DNA of 64,000 nt, from assembly GCF_001870205.1 (NCBI RefSeq), contig NZ_CP017267.1, forward strand, positions 856,501 through 920,500, read 5' to 3'. The notes under the pieces are model-generated. The model did not search any database. It saw nothing but the letters and a program-made list of their open reading frames with translations, and was not told the origin of the DNA. The position numbers and the translations under genes were made by a program. This document shows positions 1-8,111 of this stretch, one piece after another; position 1 is the first letter of the stretch; every line of letters begins with the position of its first letter. This DNA comes from Vagococcus teuberi (GTDB lineage Bacteria; Bacillota; Bacilli; Lactobacillales; Vagococcaceae).

Positions 1-394
1 TACCTTAATCAATGGGCGAAATTTTGTATTATCAGATGATTTGCAGTATCTCTTTCTATATATTGTCTCACACAGGCTCACGTTGAAACAATCAGTGTTA
101 AGCTTGATAATTATTGGTGAACGAGCAAGAAGGAAACTGTCAAAACAGACGTGATGCTTGCTACCAAAACAGATAGAAGGAACATTACCACGTGAAAATA
201 GCGAAACCCTGAATTCTTTTGCTGAGAAAGTTTCTGGAGAAATGCCTAAAATTAGTGTGACATTTAGTGAGTTAACTCGTGAGTATGAAGCAGTAACTTA
301 CGGTGTTAGAAAAGATGTGACAATATCAAAAAATCAAAAAAATAACATACTCGATTTATCAAAATATCTGATAAAAACAAAGAAGAACACTTAG
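1..394 (+). pseudogene. Decayed C-terminal tail of a transglutaminase-like membrane protein (DUF4129-type)
   Basis: The open stretch from a TTG at 158 to 394 encodes a 78-residue tail with the pattern LPRENSETLNSFAEKV followed by SELTREYEAVTYG. This resembles the extreme C-terminus of TgpA-like transglutaminases, where TLREFA and a Y-E-x-x-x-Y-G motif end the protein. Upstream the expected continuation is interrupted: the same frame has a TGA at 152-154, and the piece RDACYQN that should precede it lies in another frame, which suggests a frameshift near 165-172. All frames upstream of 120 carry stops. The family is inferred from a short match and the gene may begin outside the window. It converges on the AraC gene and shares a terminator with it. 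Confidence 0.4.
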
Positions 395-411
395 GAAAAA
401 TCTAAGTGTTC
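385..411. terminator. Bidirectional terminator between convergent genes
   Basis: GAACACTTAG and CTAAGTGTTC form a perfect 10-bp stem around a short A-rich loop. The stem covers the stop codons of both the upstream remnant and the convergent AraC gene. Confidence 0.7.
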
Positions 412-1272
412 TGGTGTATCTGGAACAAAGTGACTAGGAGAAAGCTCTGTCACTTTTTCTGTATTTGGTACTTCTTGAAATTGACATGAATTGATCCATA
501 TGGTTCCTTGACCAAGTAATAGAATACCGATGTTGATCACATCTGCTTGTAATGGAACGTCTAAAATACATGAATAAAAATTCCAATCTGTATTTTCAGT
601 AATTAATCTATCTTTCATATTATCAAATGCAAGCATGTCATAATATTTTGAATCAATCCGAACCCATAAACCACTGGACCCATTGGATAATTCGGTTTTT
701 AAAAAAGCTGAGAATTTCACACGTTTTCCTTTAAACTTTTCCGCTTTGAATTGTTGCATGATTGTCCCAAATTCTTCGTCATGAAAGTCATCACAAATGG
801 AAAATAGTTTTGCTGATTGGTTAGATATATGTGTAATATTAGTATCAATAGCCATACCGTATTTATTACTTGCCGATCCTGATTTAAACCATCCGGGAAT
901 AGTAGATTTTTGATTAGTCATTAGGTGGTCTCCTTTATTCATGATATTTTTGTGTAACATTCGGAACTTTTTCGGTGGTATTTGAAATTTATTTTTAAAT
1001 GCTCGAGTGAAAGCTTCTTGAGAGTTAAAAAAGGAAAGAGTAGAAATATCTAATATACTTAGTTCAGAGTGCTTTAAGAGAAGAGAGGCTTTTATTAATC
1101 TTTGTTGTTTAATATAGTCGTAAAGTGAATAGCCAGTTTCTTTCTTAAATAATCTATGAAAATGATAGTTTGAATAACCAACGTACTCTGATATTTTATC
1201 TAGACTTATTTCTTCGTCAATATGTTGTTGTATATAAGTAATTGCTTTAGAAACATAGTTAGAATAATTCAT
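391..1272 (-). CDS. AraC-family transcriptional regulator with C-terminal sensory domain
   Basis: This 293-residue protein is a likely sugar- or stress-responsive transcription factor. Residues about 5-100 are an AraC/XylS double helix-turn-helix, recognisable from DKISEYVGYSNYHFHRLFKK and the conserved FxNxxxFTRAFKxxFxxxPKxFR block. Unlike classical AraC proteins the DNA-binding part is at the N-terminus. The remaining 190 residues contain a beta-rich region (GWFKSGSASNKYGMAIDTN, then FSAFLKTE and LWVRIDS) that resembles a carbohydrate-binding jelly roll; that assignment is inference. The start at 1272 is chosen because AGGAGG lies 8 bases upstream (1281-1286 on the minus strand); longer in-frame starts would overlap that site. 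No obvious target gene adjoins it except the divergent acetyltransferase. Confidence 0.8.
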   Translation of the reverse strand: MNYSNYVSKAITYIQQHIDEEISLDKISEYVGYSNYHFHRLFKKETGYSLYDYIKQQRLIKASLLLKHSELSILDISTLSFFNSQEAFTRAFKNKFQIPPKKFRMLHKNIMNKGDHLMTNQKSTIPGWFKSGSASNKYGMAIDTNITHISNQSAKLFSICDDFHDEEFGTIMQQFKAEKFKGKRVKFSAFLKTELSNGSSGLWVRIDSKYYDMLAFDNMKDRLITENTDWNFYSCILDVPLQADVINIGILLLGQGTIWINSCQFQEVPNTEKVTELSPSHFVPDTPEHLDFS

Positions 1273-1363
1273 TAAACCAACCTCCTTTGACACATAAAGT
1301 GTATCATAGGCGAAACTAAATTTTTTGACTTATCTTGCTAAAAAATAGAATGAGGTGATACAA

Positions 1364-1921
1364 ATGGAAATATCACAAGAGATGGTATTAAAAGCACATA
1401 GTGTGATGGAAACGTCACGTTGCTTATTACGAAAGATTACGTTAGATGATGTCGATGATATGTATGACTATTGTTCGATGAAAGAAGTAAGTCGTTATAC
1501 AAAATTCAGAGCACATCAGTCAAAAGAAGAAACATACACTGTCATTGAGCAAATTTTTATCCCAGAACAACTTACCAAGTGGGGTATTGAATTAAAAGAG
1601 ACAAACAAACTAATGGGGACGATTGATTTTATGTCCATTGATAAAGACTGTGCAACGATTGGTTATGCACTGTCTAAGAAATATTGGGGCCAAGGAATTG
1701 TGCCAGAAGTAGCTGAGAGATTACTTCAACTATCTTTTGAAGAACTCGATTTAAAAGTAGTTTATGCGACTCATCATAAAGATAATCTCAATTCAGGTAA
1801 AGTGATGCAAAAAATTGGAATGAAGAAAATAGGTACAGATTATTATTTCAATTTTAAAGATAAACCACTTGTTGAAACAATGAAGTATGCCATTACATTT
1901 GAAGATTATTTTAAAAGATAG
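1364..1921 (+). CDS. GNAT-family N-acetyltransferase (RimJ/RimL type)
   Basis: A 185-residue acetyl-CoA-dependent acetyltransferase. The fold is shown by the N-terminal strand with TSRCLLRKITLDDVDDMY, the central strand IGYALSKKYWGQGIVPEVA, which carries the acetyl-CoA pyrophosphate-binding Q-G-x-x-x-E signature, and the late NSGKVMQKIGMKKIG motif. These are typical of RimL-like enzymes that modify protein N-termini or small amines; the substrate cannot be told from sequence. ATG at 1364 is preferred over the GTG at 1355 because that GTG sits inside the ribosome site GAGGTGAT. It is divergent from the AraC gene, with about 90 bp between the starts. Confidence 0.8.
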   Translation: MEISQEMVLKAHSVMETSRCLLRKITLDDVDDMYDYCSMKEVSRYTKFRAHQSKEETYTVIEQIFIPEQLTKWGIELKETNKLMGTIDFMSIDKDCATIGYALSKKYWGQGIVPEVAERLLQLSFEELDLKVVYATHHKDNLNSGKVMQKIGMKKIGTDYYFNFKDKPLVETMKYAITFEDYFKR

Positions 1922-1957
1922 TGTCACTTGTGCTATTATGAGATATGTAAAATAAAA

Positions 1958-1986
1958 AAGCGTTATCACATGATTGATAAACGCTT
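1958..1986 (-). terminator. Terminator of the small membrane-protein gene
   Basis: AAGCGTTATCA pairs with TTGATAAACGCTT, allowing for a small bulge. On the minus strand the stem is followed by a T-rich run. The stop codon of the minus-strand gene lies inside the stem. Confidence 0.6.
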
Positions 1987-2188
1987 ATGACTTGTCCTTG
2001 ATTTGACAGCTTTTTTGTCTATTAAAAAAATAAATAGTAAGAAACCAAACGATACCAACAACTTGTATAGTACCACCGATTTTAAACGCAATCGAACTAT
2101 ATGATGTATCGTTAAAAAGTGTCATGATGATTAAAGACAGGCCAATAAGAATTTTAGATGGTAAACTCTTTTTACATTGGCATCCCAT
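1985..2188 (-). CDS. Small two-helix membrane protein, function unknown
   Basis: A 67-residue protein with a Cys-containing cationic start (MGCQCKK) and two hydrophobic segments, roughly residues 12-24 and 34-54 (IGGTIQVVGIVWFLTIYFF), followed by a charged tail. Length and topology resemble the YgaP-like/DUF2892 membrane proteins, but no diagnostic motif is visible, so no function is assigned. AAGGAG lies 8 bases before the ATG, which supports it being a real gene. It is divergent from rbsR and has its own terminator. Confidence 0.6.
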   Translation of the reverse strand: MGCQCKKSLPSKILIGLSLIIMTLFNDTSYSSIAFKIGGTIQVVGIVWFLTIYFFNRQKSCQIKDKS

Positions 2189-2286
2189 AAATAGTCTCCT
2201 TAAGTCTTAATACTATATAGGGTATCATGTAAGAGGTTATAAAGGCAATAGAATTGTTTTACTATGAAGAACGAAGGAAGAACGAT

Positions 2287-3279
2287 ATGACAAATAAAAA
2301 AGTAACGATTAAAGATGTTGCGAAACAATCGGGGGTATCTATCACCACTGTTTCCCAGATTTTAAATGGTAAAAAACATCAATTTCATCCAGATACGGTA
2401 AAAAAAGTATTGCAAGCACAAGAAGAATTAGGCTATGCACCTGATTATTTTGCTCGTCGAATGGTCATGAAAAAAAGTTTGACGATAGGGATTATTGTTC
2501 CAGATATTACTAATCCTTTTTTTGCGACCCTTGTTAAGGGGATTGAAGACGTGCTTTTTAGTTCTGGATTTATGACAATTCTTTGTAATGTTGACATGAA
2601 TCTTACTAAAGGAAAAAAAGCGATTGAAGCACTTAACCACCGAGGCGTTGATGGGGTGATTTTGGCTAGTTCTGGTATTTCAATTACAGAAGTACTCAAT
2701 CAAGAGCTGTTGCAAAAAATCCCTATCATAGAACTAGATCAACAAGTTACAACTCAGACATTTGATTCTGTTAGAACAGATGATTATCGTGGTGGTGAAC
2801 TTGTTGCAACTTTATTGAATGATACAAAACATAAACAAGCTGTTGCATTATTTCCCAAAGATATGAGTCCTAATATTTTAAAACGTTTGGTTGGTTTTAC
2901 GGACAATTTTAATGGTCAAGTTGAAGTATTGCCAACTGAATTATCGAAACAAAGTGGGAAAGAGATGGTCAGAACTATTTTAAATACAAACGCGACGGCT
3001 ATTTTTGCAGCAAATGATGAAATAGCGTTTGGCGTGTATGCTGGTCTTAGTGAAGTTGGAAAAAAAGTTCCAGATGATTACAGTGTAGTAGGGTACGATA
3101 ATATAGAGATGAGTGAATATGTGTATCCACCACTGACAACTGTATCACAGCCAATTTTTGAATTAGGACAAAAAACGGCTGATTTATTAATTGATCGCAT
3201 CAACCATCCGGATAAAGACGAAACAGAATTAATTTTACCAGTCACATTAATTGAACGATTATCTGTAGCACGCCCTTGA
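2287..3279 (+). CDS. rbsR: LacI-family ribose operon repressor
   Basis: A 330-residue LacI/GalR regulator that probably represses the ribose genes until ribose or a phosphorylated derivative binds. Residues 5-50 are the LacI helix-turn-helix and hinge helix (VTIKDVAKQSGVSITTVSQIL and the YAPDYFARRM hinge). The rest is a periplasmic-binding-protein-like effector domain with IGIIVPDITNPFF and the late PDDYSVVGYDNIEMSEY block. ATG 2287 is preferred over the upstream in-frame start at 2254 because AAGGA lies just before it and the LacI motif begins there. It reads in the same direction as rbsKDU. The assignment rests on this adjacency plus the palindromic operators in front of rbsK. Confidence 0.85.
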   Translation: MTNKKVTIKDVAKQSGVSITTVSQILNGKKHQFHPDTVKKVLQAQEELGYAPDYFARRMVMKKSLTIGIIVPDITNPFFATLVKGIEDVLFSSGFMTILCNVDMNLTKGKKAIEALNHRGVDGVILASSGISITEVLNQELLQKIPIIELDQQVTTQTFDSVRTDDYRGGELVATLLNDTKHKQAVALFPKDMSPNILKRLVGFTDNFNGQVEVLPTELSKQSGKEMVRTILNTNATAIFAANDEIAFGVYAGLSEVGKKVPDDYSVVGYDNIEMSEYVYPPLTTVSQPIFELGQKTADLLIDRINHPDKDETELILPVTLIERLSVARP

Positions 3280-3310
3280 AAACTATTTCAAAGTGTGCTA
3301 TATTTTTTTC
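3268..3310 (+). terminator. rbsR: Hairpin and T-run at the 3' end of rbsR
   Basis: AGCAC...TTGAAA pairs imperfectly with TTTCAAA.GTGTGCT, followed by a T-rich run at 3301-3309. The hairpin includes the rbsR stop codon and shares bases with the proposed rbsK promoter, so its role as a terminator is probable rather than certain. Confidence 0.5.
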
Positions 3311-3346
3311 GAAAGGAAAATTAAAACGTTTTACTAAAACGTTTTA
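3276..3346 (+). promoter_or_regulatory. rbsKDU promoter with two tandem LacI-type operators
   Basis: TTGAAA at 3276-3281 and TATATT at 3299-3304 are separated by exactly 17 bases. Downstream lie two palindromes, TAAAACGTTTTA at 3322-3333 and TAAAACGTTTTA at 3335-3346, centred on CpG as is usual for LacI-family operators and centred 13 bp apart. Their position just after the likely start site would suit a roadblock or occlusion mechanism by RbsR. CcpA cre sites share the CG-centred form, so combined control is possible. Confidence 0.65.
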
Positions 3347-3372
3347 ATTAAAATGAATTGGAGGAACGTGTG

Positions 3373-4287
3373 ATGAATCATGTAACGATTATTGGAAGTA
3401 TTAATCTAGATACGACATTACGAGTTAAAGAAATGGCTAAACCGGGAGAAACGATTCATGCAATAGAACATTTTACTGCAGGTGGCGGTAAAGGTGCCAA
3501 CCAAGGTGTCGCAAGTAAACGCTCTGGAGCAAAAACGTCATTCATTGGAGCAGTGGGAAATGATGCAGCTGGAAACGTGATGCTAGAGTTATTAGAAGGA
3601 GAAGAAATTGATGTGGCACATGTCAAAACGATTGATAATGAGTCAACAGGGCAAGCATTTATTACGGTTGATGAGTCTGGTGAAAATAGCATTATGATTT
3701 ATGCTGGAGCCAATAATCACGTAACAAATGAATTAGCAAGCAGTTGTCAATCTGTGATTGAATCGAGTGATTTTTTAATTGCACAGTTTGAAAGTGCTAC
3801 CACAGGGACAATCGAAGCATTTAAATTGGCTAAAAATTCAAACGTTAAAACAATTTTAAATCCAGCACCAGCTGTAAAAAACATTTCGAGTGAGTTACTA
3901 GCCTTAACAGATGTTATTATTCCAAATGAAACAGAAACAGAATTAATTACAGGTATTGAGTTGACTGATGATGAGTCGATAAAAAAAGCAGCAGAAGCCC
4001 TACATGATTTAGGTATCGAGATGGTGATTATCACACTTGGTAGTCGTGGTGCTTATTATGACTACAAAGAACAATCAGGTTTTGTTTCAGCATATAAAGT
4101 GAAAGCGGTCGACACAACTGCCGCAGGAGATACATTTATTGGAGCACTGGCAAGCAAACTAAAACAAGATTTTTCTAATATTGAAGAAGCAATTGATTAT
4201 GGTAATAAAGCATCATCACTAACAGTTCAACGATACGGCGCTCAACCAAGTATTCCGTTTGAACATGAAATAAAGGAGACATATTAA
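3373..4287 (+). CDS. rbsK: Ribokinase
   Basis: A 304-residue PfkB-family kinase that phosphorylates D-ribose to ribose 5-phosphate in the cytoplasm, feeding the pentose phosphate pathway. The two PfkB signatures are present: [14 protein letters not shown] near residue 37, and the C-terminal [16 protein letters not shown] with the catalytic Asp and anion hole. NPAP and NETE motifs lie between, as in other ribokinases. ATG 3373 follows GGAGG at 3360-3364 with good spacing. The stop overlaps the rbsD start by one base, which implies translational coupling. Confidence 0.95.
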   Translation: MNHVTIIGSINLDTTLRVKEMAKPGETIHAIEHFTAGGGKGANQGVASKRSGAKTSFIGAVGNDAAGNVMLELLEGEEIDVAHVKTIDNESTGQAFITVDESGENSIMIYAGANNHVTNELASSCQSVIESSDFLIAQFESATTGTIEAFKLAKNSNVKTILNPAPAVKNISSELLALTDVIIPNETETELITGIELTDDESIKKAAEALHDLGIEMVIITLGSRGAYYDYKEQSGFVSAYKVKAVDTTAAGDTFIGALASKLKQDFSNIEEAIDYGNKASSLTVQRYGAQPSIPFEHEIKETY

Positions 4288-4682
4288 TGAAAAAATCAGC
4301 AGTTATAAACAGTGATATCTCAAGAGTTATCTCAAAAATGGGTCATTTTGATTTATTAAGTATTGGGGACGCGGGGATGCCAGTTCCGTTTGAAACAGAA
4401 AAAATTGATTTAGCTGTGACAAATGGCGTGCCAAGTTTTTTAGATGTGCTAGATAACGTTTTGGAAGAATTAGAAGTACAAAAGATTTATTTAGCTGAAG
4501 AAATAAAAGAAGCGAATCCTACTATTTTGGCGAGTATTGAAGAACGTTTTACCAACACGCCAATAGAGTTTATTCCACATAGTGACATGAAACAAAAATT
4601 AAATGATACACATGCGTTTATCCGTACAGGTGAAATGACACCGTATGCGAATATTTTATTGGAAAGTGGCGTAACGTTTTAG
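4287..4682 (+). CDS. rbsD: D-ribose pyranase
   Basis: A 131-residue mutarotase that interconverts pyranose and furanose forms of ribose so that ribokinase receives its substrate. The conserved N-terminal [16 protein letters not shown], which contains the catalytic His and Asp, is present, and the length matches the family. [12 protein letters not shown] at the C-terminus is also typical. The ATG overlaps the rbsK stop (TAATG) and a GGAG lies upstream within rbsK. It sits between the kinase and the uptake gene, as in other Lactobacillales ribose loci that lack an ABC transporter. Confidence 0.95.
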   Translation: MKKSAVINSDISRVISKMGHFDLLSIGDAGMPVPFETEKIDLAVTNGVPSFLDVLDNVLEELEVQKIYLAEEIKEANPTILASIEERFTNTPIEFIPHSDMKQKLNDTHAFIRTGEMTPYANILLESGVTF

Positions 4683-4713
4683 TTAGAAAATTTACCAGGG
4701 GGATTTTATAAAA

Positions 4714-5592
4714 ATGACAGCTTTATTAATAGGGTTAGGACCATTATTAGGTTGGGGATTATACCCAACAATCGCATCAAAAATTGGCGGCAAACCAGTT
4801 AACCAAATCGTTGGATCAACAATTGGAACATTGATTTTTGCAATTATTTTATTTTTTGCTAATGGATTAACGTTTCCAAGTGGGATGGATTTAACGTTAA
4901 GTATTTTATCGGGAATTGGTTGGGCGAGCGCTCAAATTTTGACGTTTAAATCATTTGAATTAGTAGGTTCTTCAAGAGCTATGCCAATTACAACAGCATT
5001 TCAATTAATTGTTGCGTCATTATGGGGAGTAGCACATCTTGGAAATTGGCCAACTATGACAGATAAATTAATTGGTGCTCTAGCACTTGTATTGATTATA
5101 CTTGGTGCAAGAATGACAGTTTGGTCTGAGAAAAAAGATAGTGCAGATGCAAGTAACATCAAAAAAGCTGTCATCATTTTAGCGATTGGTGAAATTGGGT
5201 ATTGGTTGTATTCAGCAGCACCACAAGAAACAAGTATTACAGGAATGAATGCTTTCCTACCACAAGCAATTGGAATGGTGATTGTGGCGGTTGTTTATAG
5301 TTTGGTTATCGCTGTGAAAGAAAAAGAAAATGCATTGACTCAAATGGTATCATACAAACAAATTATTTCAGGATTTTTCTTTGCCTTTGCAGCACTAACT
5401 TATTTAATTTCAGCTCAAACTAATATGAATGGTTTGGCGACCGGATTTATTTTATCTCAAACATCAGTTGTGCTAGCGACATTGACAGGTATTTGGGTTT
5501 TAGGCCAAAAGAAGACATCAAAAGAGATGAAAATTACGATTATTGGTTTAGTGTTGATATTATTAGCAGCAACATTAACAGTTATAGTCTAA
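4714..5592 (+). CDS. rbsU: Ribose uptake permease, GRP/DMT superfamily
   Basis: A 292-residue integral membrane protein with about ten hydrophobic helices and no soluble domain. The N-terminus GLGPLLGWGLYPTIASKIGG and the QTSVVLATLTGIWVLGQKK motif near the C-terminus are characteristic of the glucose/ribose porter family (RbsU, GlcU). It probably imports ribose by proton symport, replacing the RbsABC transporter that is absent here. GGGGG lies about 10 bases before the ATG. It is the last gene of the ribose operon and is followed directly by a terminator. Confidence 0.9.
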   Translation: MTALLIGLGPLLGWGLYPTIASKIGGKPVNQIVGSTIGTLIFAIILFFANGLTFPSGMDLTLSILSGIGWASAQILTFKSFELVGSSRAMPITTAFQLIVASLWGVAHLGNWPTMTDKLIGALALVLIILGARMTVWSEKKDSADASNIKKAVIILAIGEIGYWLYSAAPQETSITGMNAFLPQAIGMVIVAVVYSLVIAVKEKENALTQMVSYKQIISGFFFAFAALTYLISAQTNMNGLATGFILSQTSVVLATLTGIWVLGQKKTSKEMKITIIGLVLILLAATLTVIV

Positions 5593-5600
5593 ATAAGAGA

Positions 5601-5629
5601 AAGACCTTCAATTTGGAGGTCTTTTTAAT
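5601..5629 (+). terminator. rbs operon terminator
   Basis: AAGACCT pairs with AGGTCTT across a loop, followed by a T-rich tail, 8 bases after the rbsU stop. Confidence 0.8.
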
Positions 5630-5651
5630 TCATTACTCTGGGATAATTATT

Positions 5652-6101
5652 TTACTCTTTGATATGTTTATTAATACTGTTGATTTCTTTTTTTACTCTA
5701 ATTATAGAAATAAGCCAAAGTATGGCGTATATGAATAGGTAAATCATTGTAAAGGTGACTATATTCGTTACTGATAAATTTATCCAGTTTAAAAATATTG
5801 CTATAGGTAAAAACAAGCAATACGAGATAATCGCATGACTAACAGTCATTCTAGTAATACTCCAATCAGTACTCGTAAAGATAAAATTTGTCAATGTAAA
5901 AATGACTCCAATAACCCCCCATAAAAACACTGAAACAATGAAGGCTATTAATTCAGAAGAAAATTTATCAACGAATGCTGGAGGCATCGGAGAAAAAAAG
6001 TCACCTGAATATATAAATGAGAAAAAGATTGAAAACATTAGCCCTATAAAAACCCCTGTTTTAAAGCCACTAAATATTTGGAAAACAATATGTTTGTTCA
6101 T
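5652..6101 (-). CDS. DUF3021 four-helix membrane protein
   Basis: A 149-residue membrane protein with four hydrophobic segments: roughly residues 10-30, 48-70, 84-104 and 112-135. Topology and length match the DUF3021 family, whose genes are almost always partnered with a LytTR DNA-binding protein. The start overlaps the end of the LytTR gene by four bases (ATGA), so the two are probably made together. In related LytTR regulatory systems the membrane partner inhibits the regulator; applying that here is inference. Interestingly there is no nearby target operon apart from the degraded region upstream. Confidence 0.75.
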   Translation of the reverse strand: MNKHIVFQIFSGFKTGVFIGLMFSIFFSFIYSGDFFSPMPPAFVDKFSSELIAFIVSVFLWGVIGVIFTLTNFIFTSTDWSITRMTVSHAIISYCLFLPIAIFLNWINLSVTNIVTFTMIYLFIYAILWLISIIRVKKEINSINKHIKE

Positions 6102-6529
6102 AATAAATGCTCCTTTATGTTTTTTAAATATCTTCTTGAAGAACTTGTTTGTTCCCCATTTTTGAAATAAATAATAATAATTCCCGCATTTGTTAATTCT
6201 AATTTAGAAATATAATTAATGTTAATAATTTCATTGTTAGAAATTCTCAAAAAATTTTTATCTAAAATATTTTCTAATTCGTATAGCCGATACTTAACAA
6301 GATACTCCTGATCAGGCGTAGAACCATATATTTTTTTATCATATGAATAAAATCTTATGAATGATTTGCAAGGAACAAGTATATTTTTTTCGTTATGAGA
6401 ACAGCTTAAAACAGTTTTGTGGTTCTCTATTCCTCTTATTATTGAATCAATCTCCCCATTTTTTTCTTTTGCTTGGATTATAATTAAGTTCTCTTCTAAA
6501 TGCTTTTGTTTTTCAAATTTGACTCTCAT
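6098..6529 (-). CDS. LytTR-type DNA-binding response regulator without receiver domain
   Basis: A 143-residue transcription factor. The C-terminal two thirds is a LytTR domain, with a region resembling PCKSFIRFYSYDKKIYG, then YRLYELENILDKNFLRISNNEIININYISKLE and SSSRRYLKNIKEHL, which are the family's conserved blocks. No phospho-acceptor receiver domain precedes it, so control is expected through the DUF3021 membrane partner. The start at 6529 is chosen because AGGAGG lies 5 bases upstream; the longer in-frame start would read through that site. This pair is a self-contained regulatory unit common in Firmicutes. Confidence 0.8.
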   Translation of the reverse strand: MRVKFEKQKHLEENLIIIQAKEKNGEIDSIIRGIENHKTVLSCSHNEKNILVPCKSFIRFYSYDKKIYGSTPDQEYLVKYRLYELENILDKNFLRISNNEIININYISKLELTNAGIIIIYFKNGEQTSSSRRYLKNIKEHLL

Positions 6530-6577
6530 AAAAACCTCCTTTCTTCTACAATGTTGATTATAGAATAAAATACTCAC

Positions 6578-7117
6578 CTTTCATATAACATTGCGATACA
6601 TGGTATAAAATTAAAGATGCATGGTTGTCTAGGATTTAATCCACAAAAGAGTTAAAGTTTATTGCTAAGTGATTTCATCTCTAAATCTGTATAAATAGGA
6701 AATAAAAAAATATATCTACTTAATTTAAACGTGATATAATGAAAATAATTTGAGTGAAGTGTTTAGTGATTCTTATTTTCTTGTTTTTCAGCTGATAAAA
6801 TCAAAGAAAGATTAAAAAAAATGTAGTTTAAAACATGCGAAGACTAATTGAAAAACTATTCAAGATATTTTGGGCAGCAGTGGTGTCATTGAAATAATTA
6901 AAAATTCTTGCTAGAAATTCGACGGGACTAGCTATAGAGAAGATTTTCATAGAGTACAATAGAAAGTTAGATATTGAAGGAATTATTAGAGAAAAAGAAT
7001 GGCAAAAATATTTTTTCAATAGTTATTTAATCATTTGGTAGACAAAATATGCAAGTATACTTAGTTAAAATATAAATGTATAATAATAGTAGATATAATA
7101 ACATAAAGGAGGACTAT
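6578..7117. other. Gene-poor AT-rich stretch, possible decayed coding sequence
   Basis: No intact gene is visible in about 540 bp. On the plus strand short open pieces in different frames around 6830-7040 (for example RKLDIEGIIREKEWQKYFF) look protein-like but are broken by stops and cannot be assigned to a family. An extended -10-like TGATATAAT lies near 6730, just before this piece, so a gene that has since decayed is a reasonable reading. Confidence 0.3.
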
Positions 7118-7321
7118 ATGGAACTTATAGTTGACATTTCAGCATTTGCATCAGTAGTTTTAAGTTTTATTTTATTGATTAACTCTCAGAAGAACTCTCA
7201 TACACCTAAAACAGTTAAATGGTTGTGCTTATTATTGTTAACTACAATACTTATTGCCAATGTATTTAATTTTATTGATTTCTTTCATGGATTTATCAAA
7301 GGATTGAAGAATTCTTTTTAA
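7118..7321 (+). CDS. Small two-helix membrane protein, unknown
   Basis: A 67-residue protein whose ATG follows a near-perfect ribosome site AAAGGAGG at 7105-7112, which makes translation likely. It has a hydrophobic N-terminal helix (about residues 2-22), a short polar loop rich in Ser, Asn and Lys, and a second helix (about 35-56) followed by FFHGFIKGLKNSF. The size and two-helix layout are seen in bacteriocin immunity proteins and toxin-like peptides, but no motif supports either, and no function is assigned. It stands alone between decayed segments. Confidence 0.55.
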   Translation: MELIVDISAFASVVLSFILLINSQKNSHTPKTVKWLCLLLLTTILIANVFNFIDFFHGFIKGLKNSF

Positions 7322-7380
7322 TTAATTTTGTCATTTTAAGAAGCCAAACATATAATGATACGCTAATAGGGGAGAATACT

Positions 7381-7815
7381 TTGTTAACTAAAATAAAAGC
7401 AGATAAAAAGGATTATGGATTAGTATGACAGATTTGGGAAAAGTCAGCAAAGAAAACACATCATTTTTTGTCTGAAGAAGACTTTAACTATTATAAGGAG
7501 ATTATTCCAGAATATTTAAATCACGTTAATTTATATTTATGGAGAGATGGTCATCAAATCATTGGTTTTAGTGGGACTAGTCAAGATGAATTAGTTATGC
7601 TTTTTCTTGATCCAGATTTTATCGGAAAACGATACGGCAGTAGAATACTATCCGAATTAATTGAAACAGAAGGTATAAAAAGAGTGGACGTAAATACTCA
7701 AAATGAGTGTGGAAAAATGTTTTATCTTAATCATGGATTTAAAATTGAATCAGAAGACGAACTAGATGGTTTTGGCAAGGCATACCCTATTGCTCATTTG
7801 GTAATAAATGAGTAA
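7381..7815 (+). pseudogene. YjaB-like GNAT acetyltransferase gene interrupted by an in-frame TGA
   Basis: Reading from the TTG at 7381, with GGGGAG six bases upstream, gives a protein of about 144 codons that matches the YjaB-type acetyltransferases end to end: IWEKSAKKTHHFLSEED near the start, MLFLDPDFIGKRYGS for acetyl-CoA binding, VDVNTQNECGKMFYLNHGF and a closing GKAYPIAHL. A single TGA at 7426-7428 interrupts codon 16. The remaining 115 residues could be made from the TTG at 7468 but would lack the first strand of the fold. I read it as a nonsense pseudogene; a sequencing error is the alternative. Confidence 0.65.
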
Positions 7816-7817
7816 CT

Positions 7818-8021
7818 ATGTAGTTAAGTACAATTGTAGAACAATTAAAATAGGAAGGTAGTAACTCAGCTTATTTAAAACTAAAATAACAATATCCTAA
7901 TGTATGATTAGTCCATTTGTATTATTTACATGGAGCGATAAATCTAAAAGAATATAGCAATCTTCCTGTAGAAGTAAAAGAAGAGTTGAAAGTATTTTCT
8001 AATTCTTTGAAAGAAGTTTAA
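7818..8021 (+). pseudogene. Short gene remnant with four in-frame stops, unknown family
   Basis: A single frame runs 68 codons from ATG 7818 to a TAA at 8019-8021 with protein-like composition throughout (STIVEQLK, then SNSAYLKLK, then LVHLYYLHGAINLKEYSNL, then EVKEELKVFSNSLKEV) but is broken by TAG, TAG, TAA and TGA. No frameshift is needed to join the pieces, so the decay is by substitutions only. I do not recognise the family. It directly follows the broken acetyltransferase gene, so this interval is losing genes. Confidence 0.4.
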
Positions 8022-8111
8022 AATCTAATAATTTTACAGATAAGTTAACATAAATCACGTTAAACCTAGTTAATTAATCATGGTATTCTTTATGAAAAAG
8101 GAGTGATAAAT

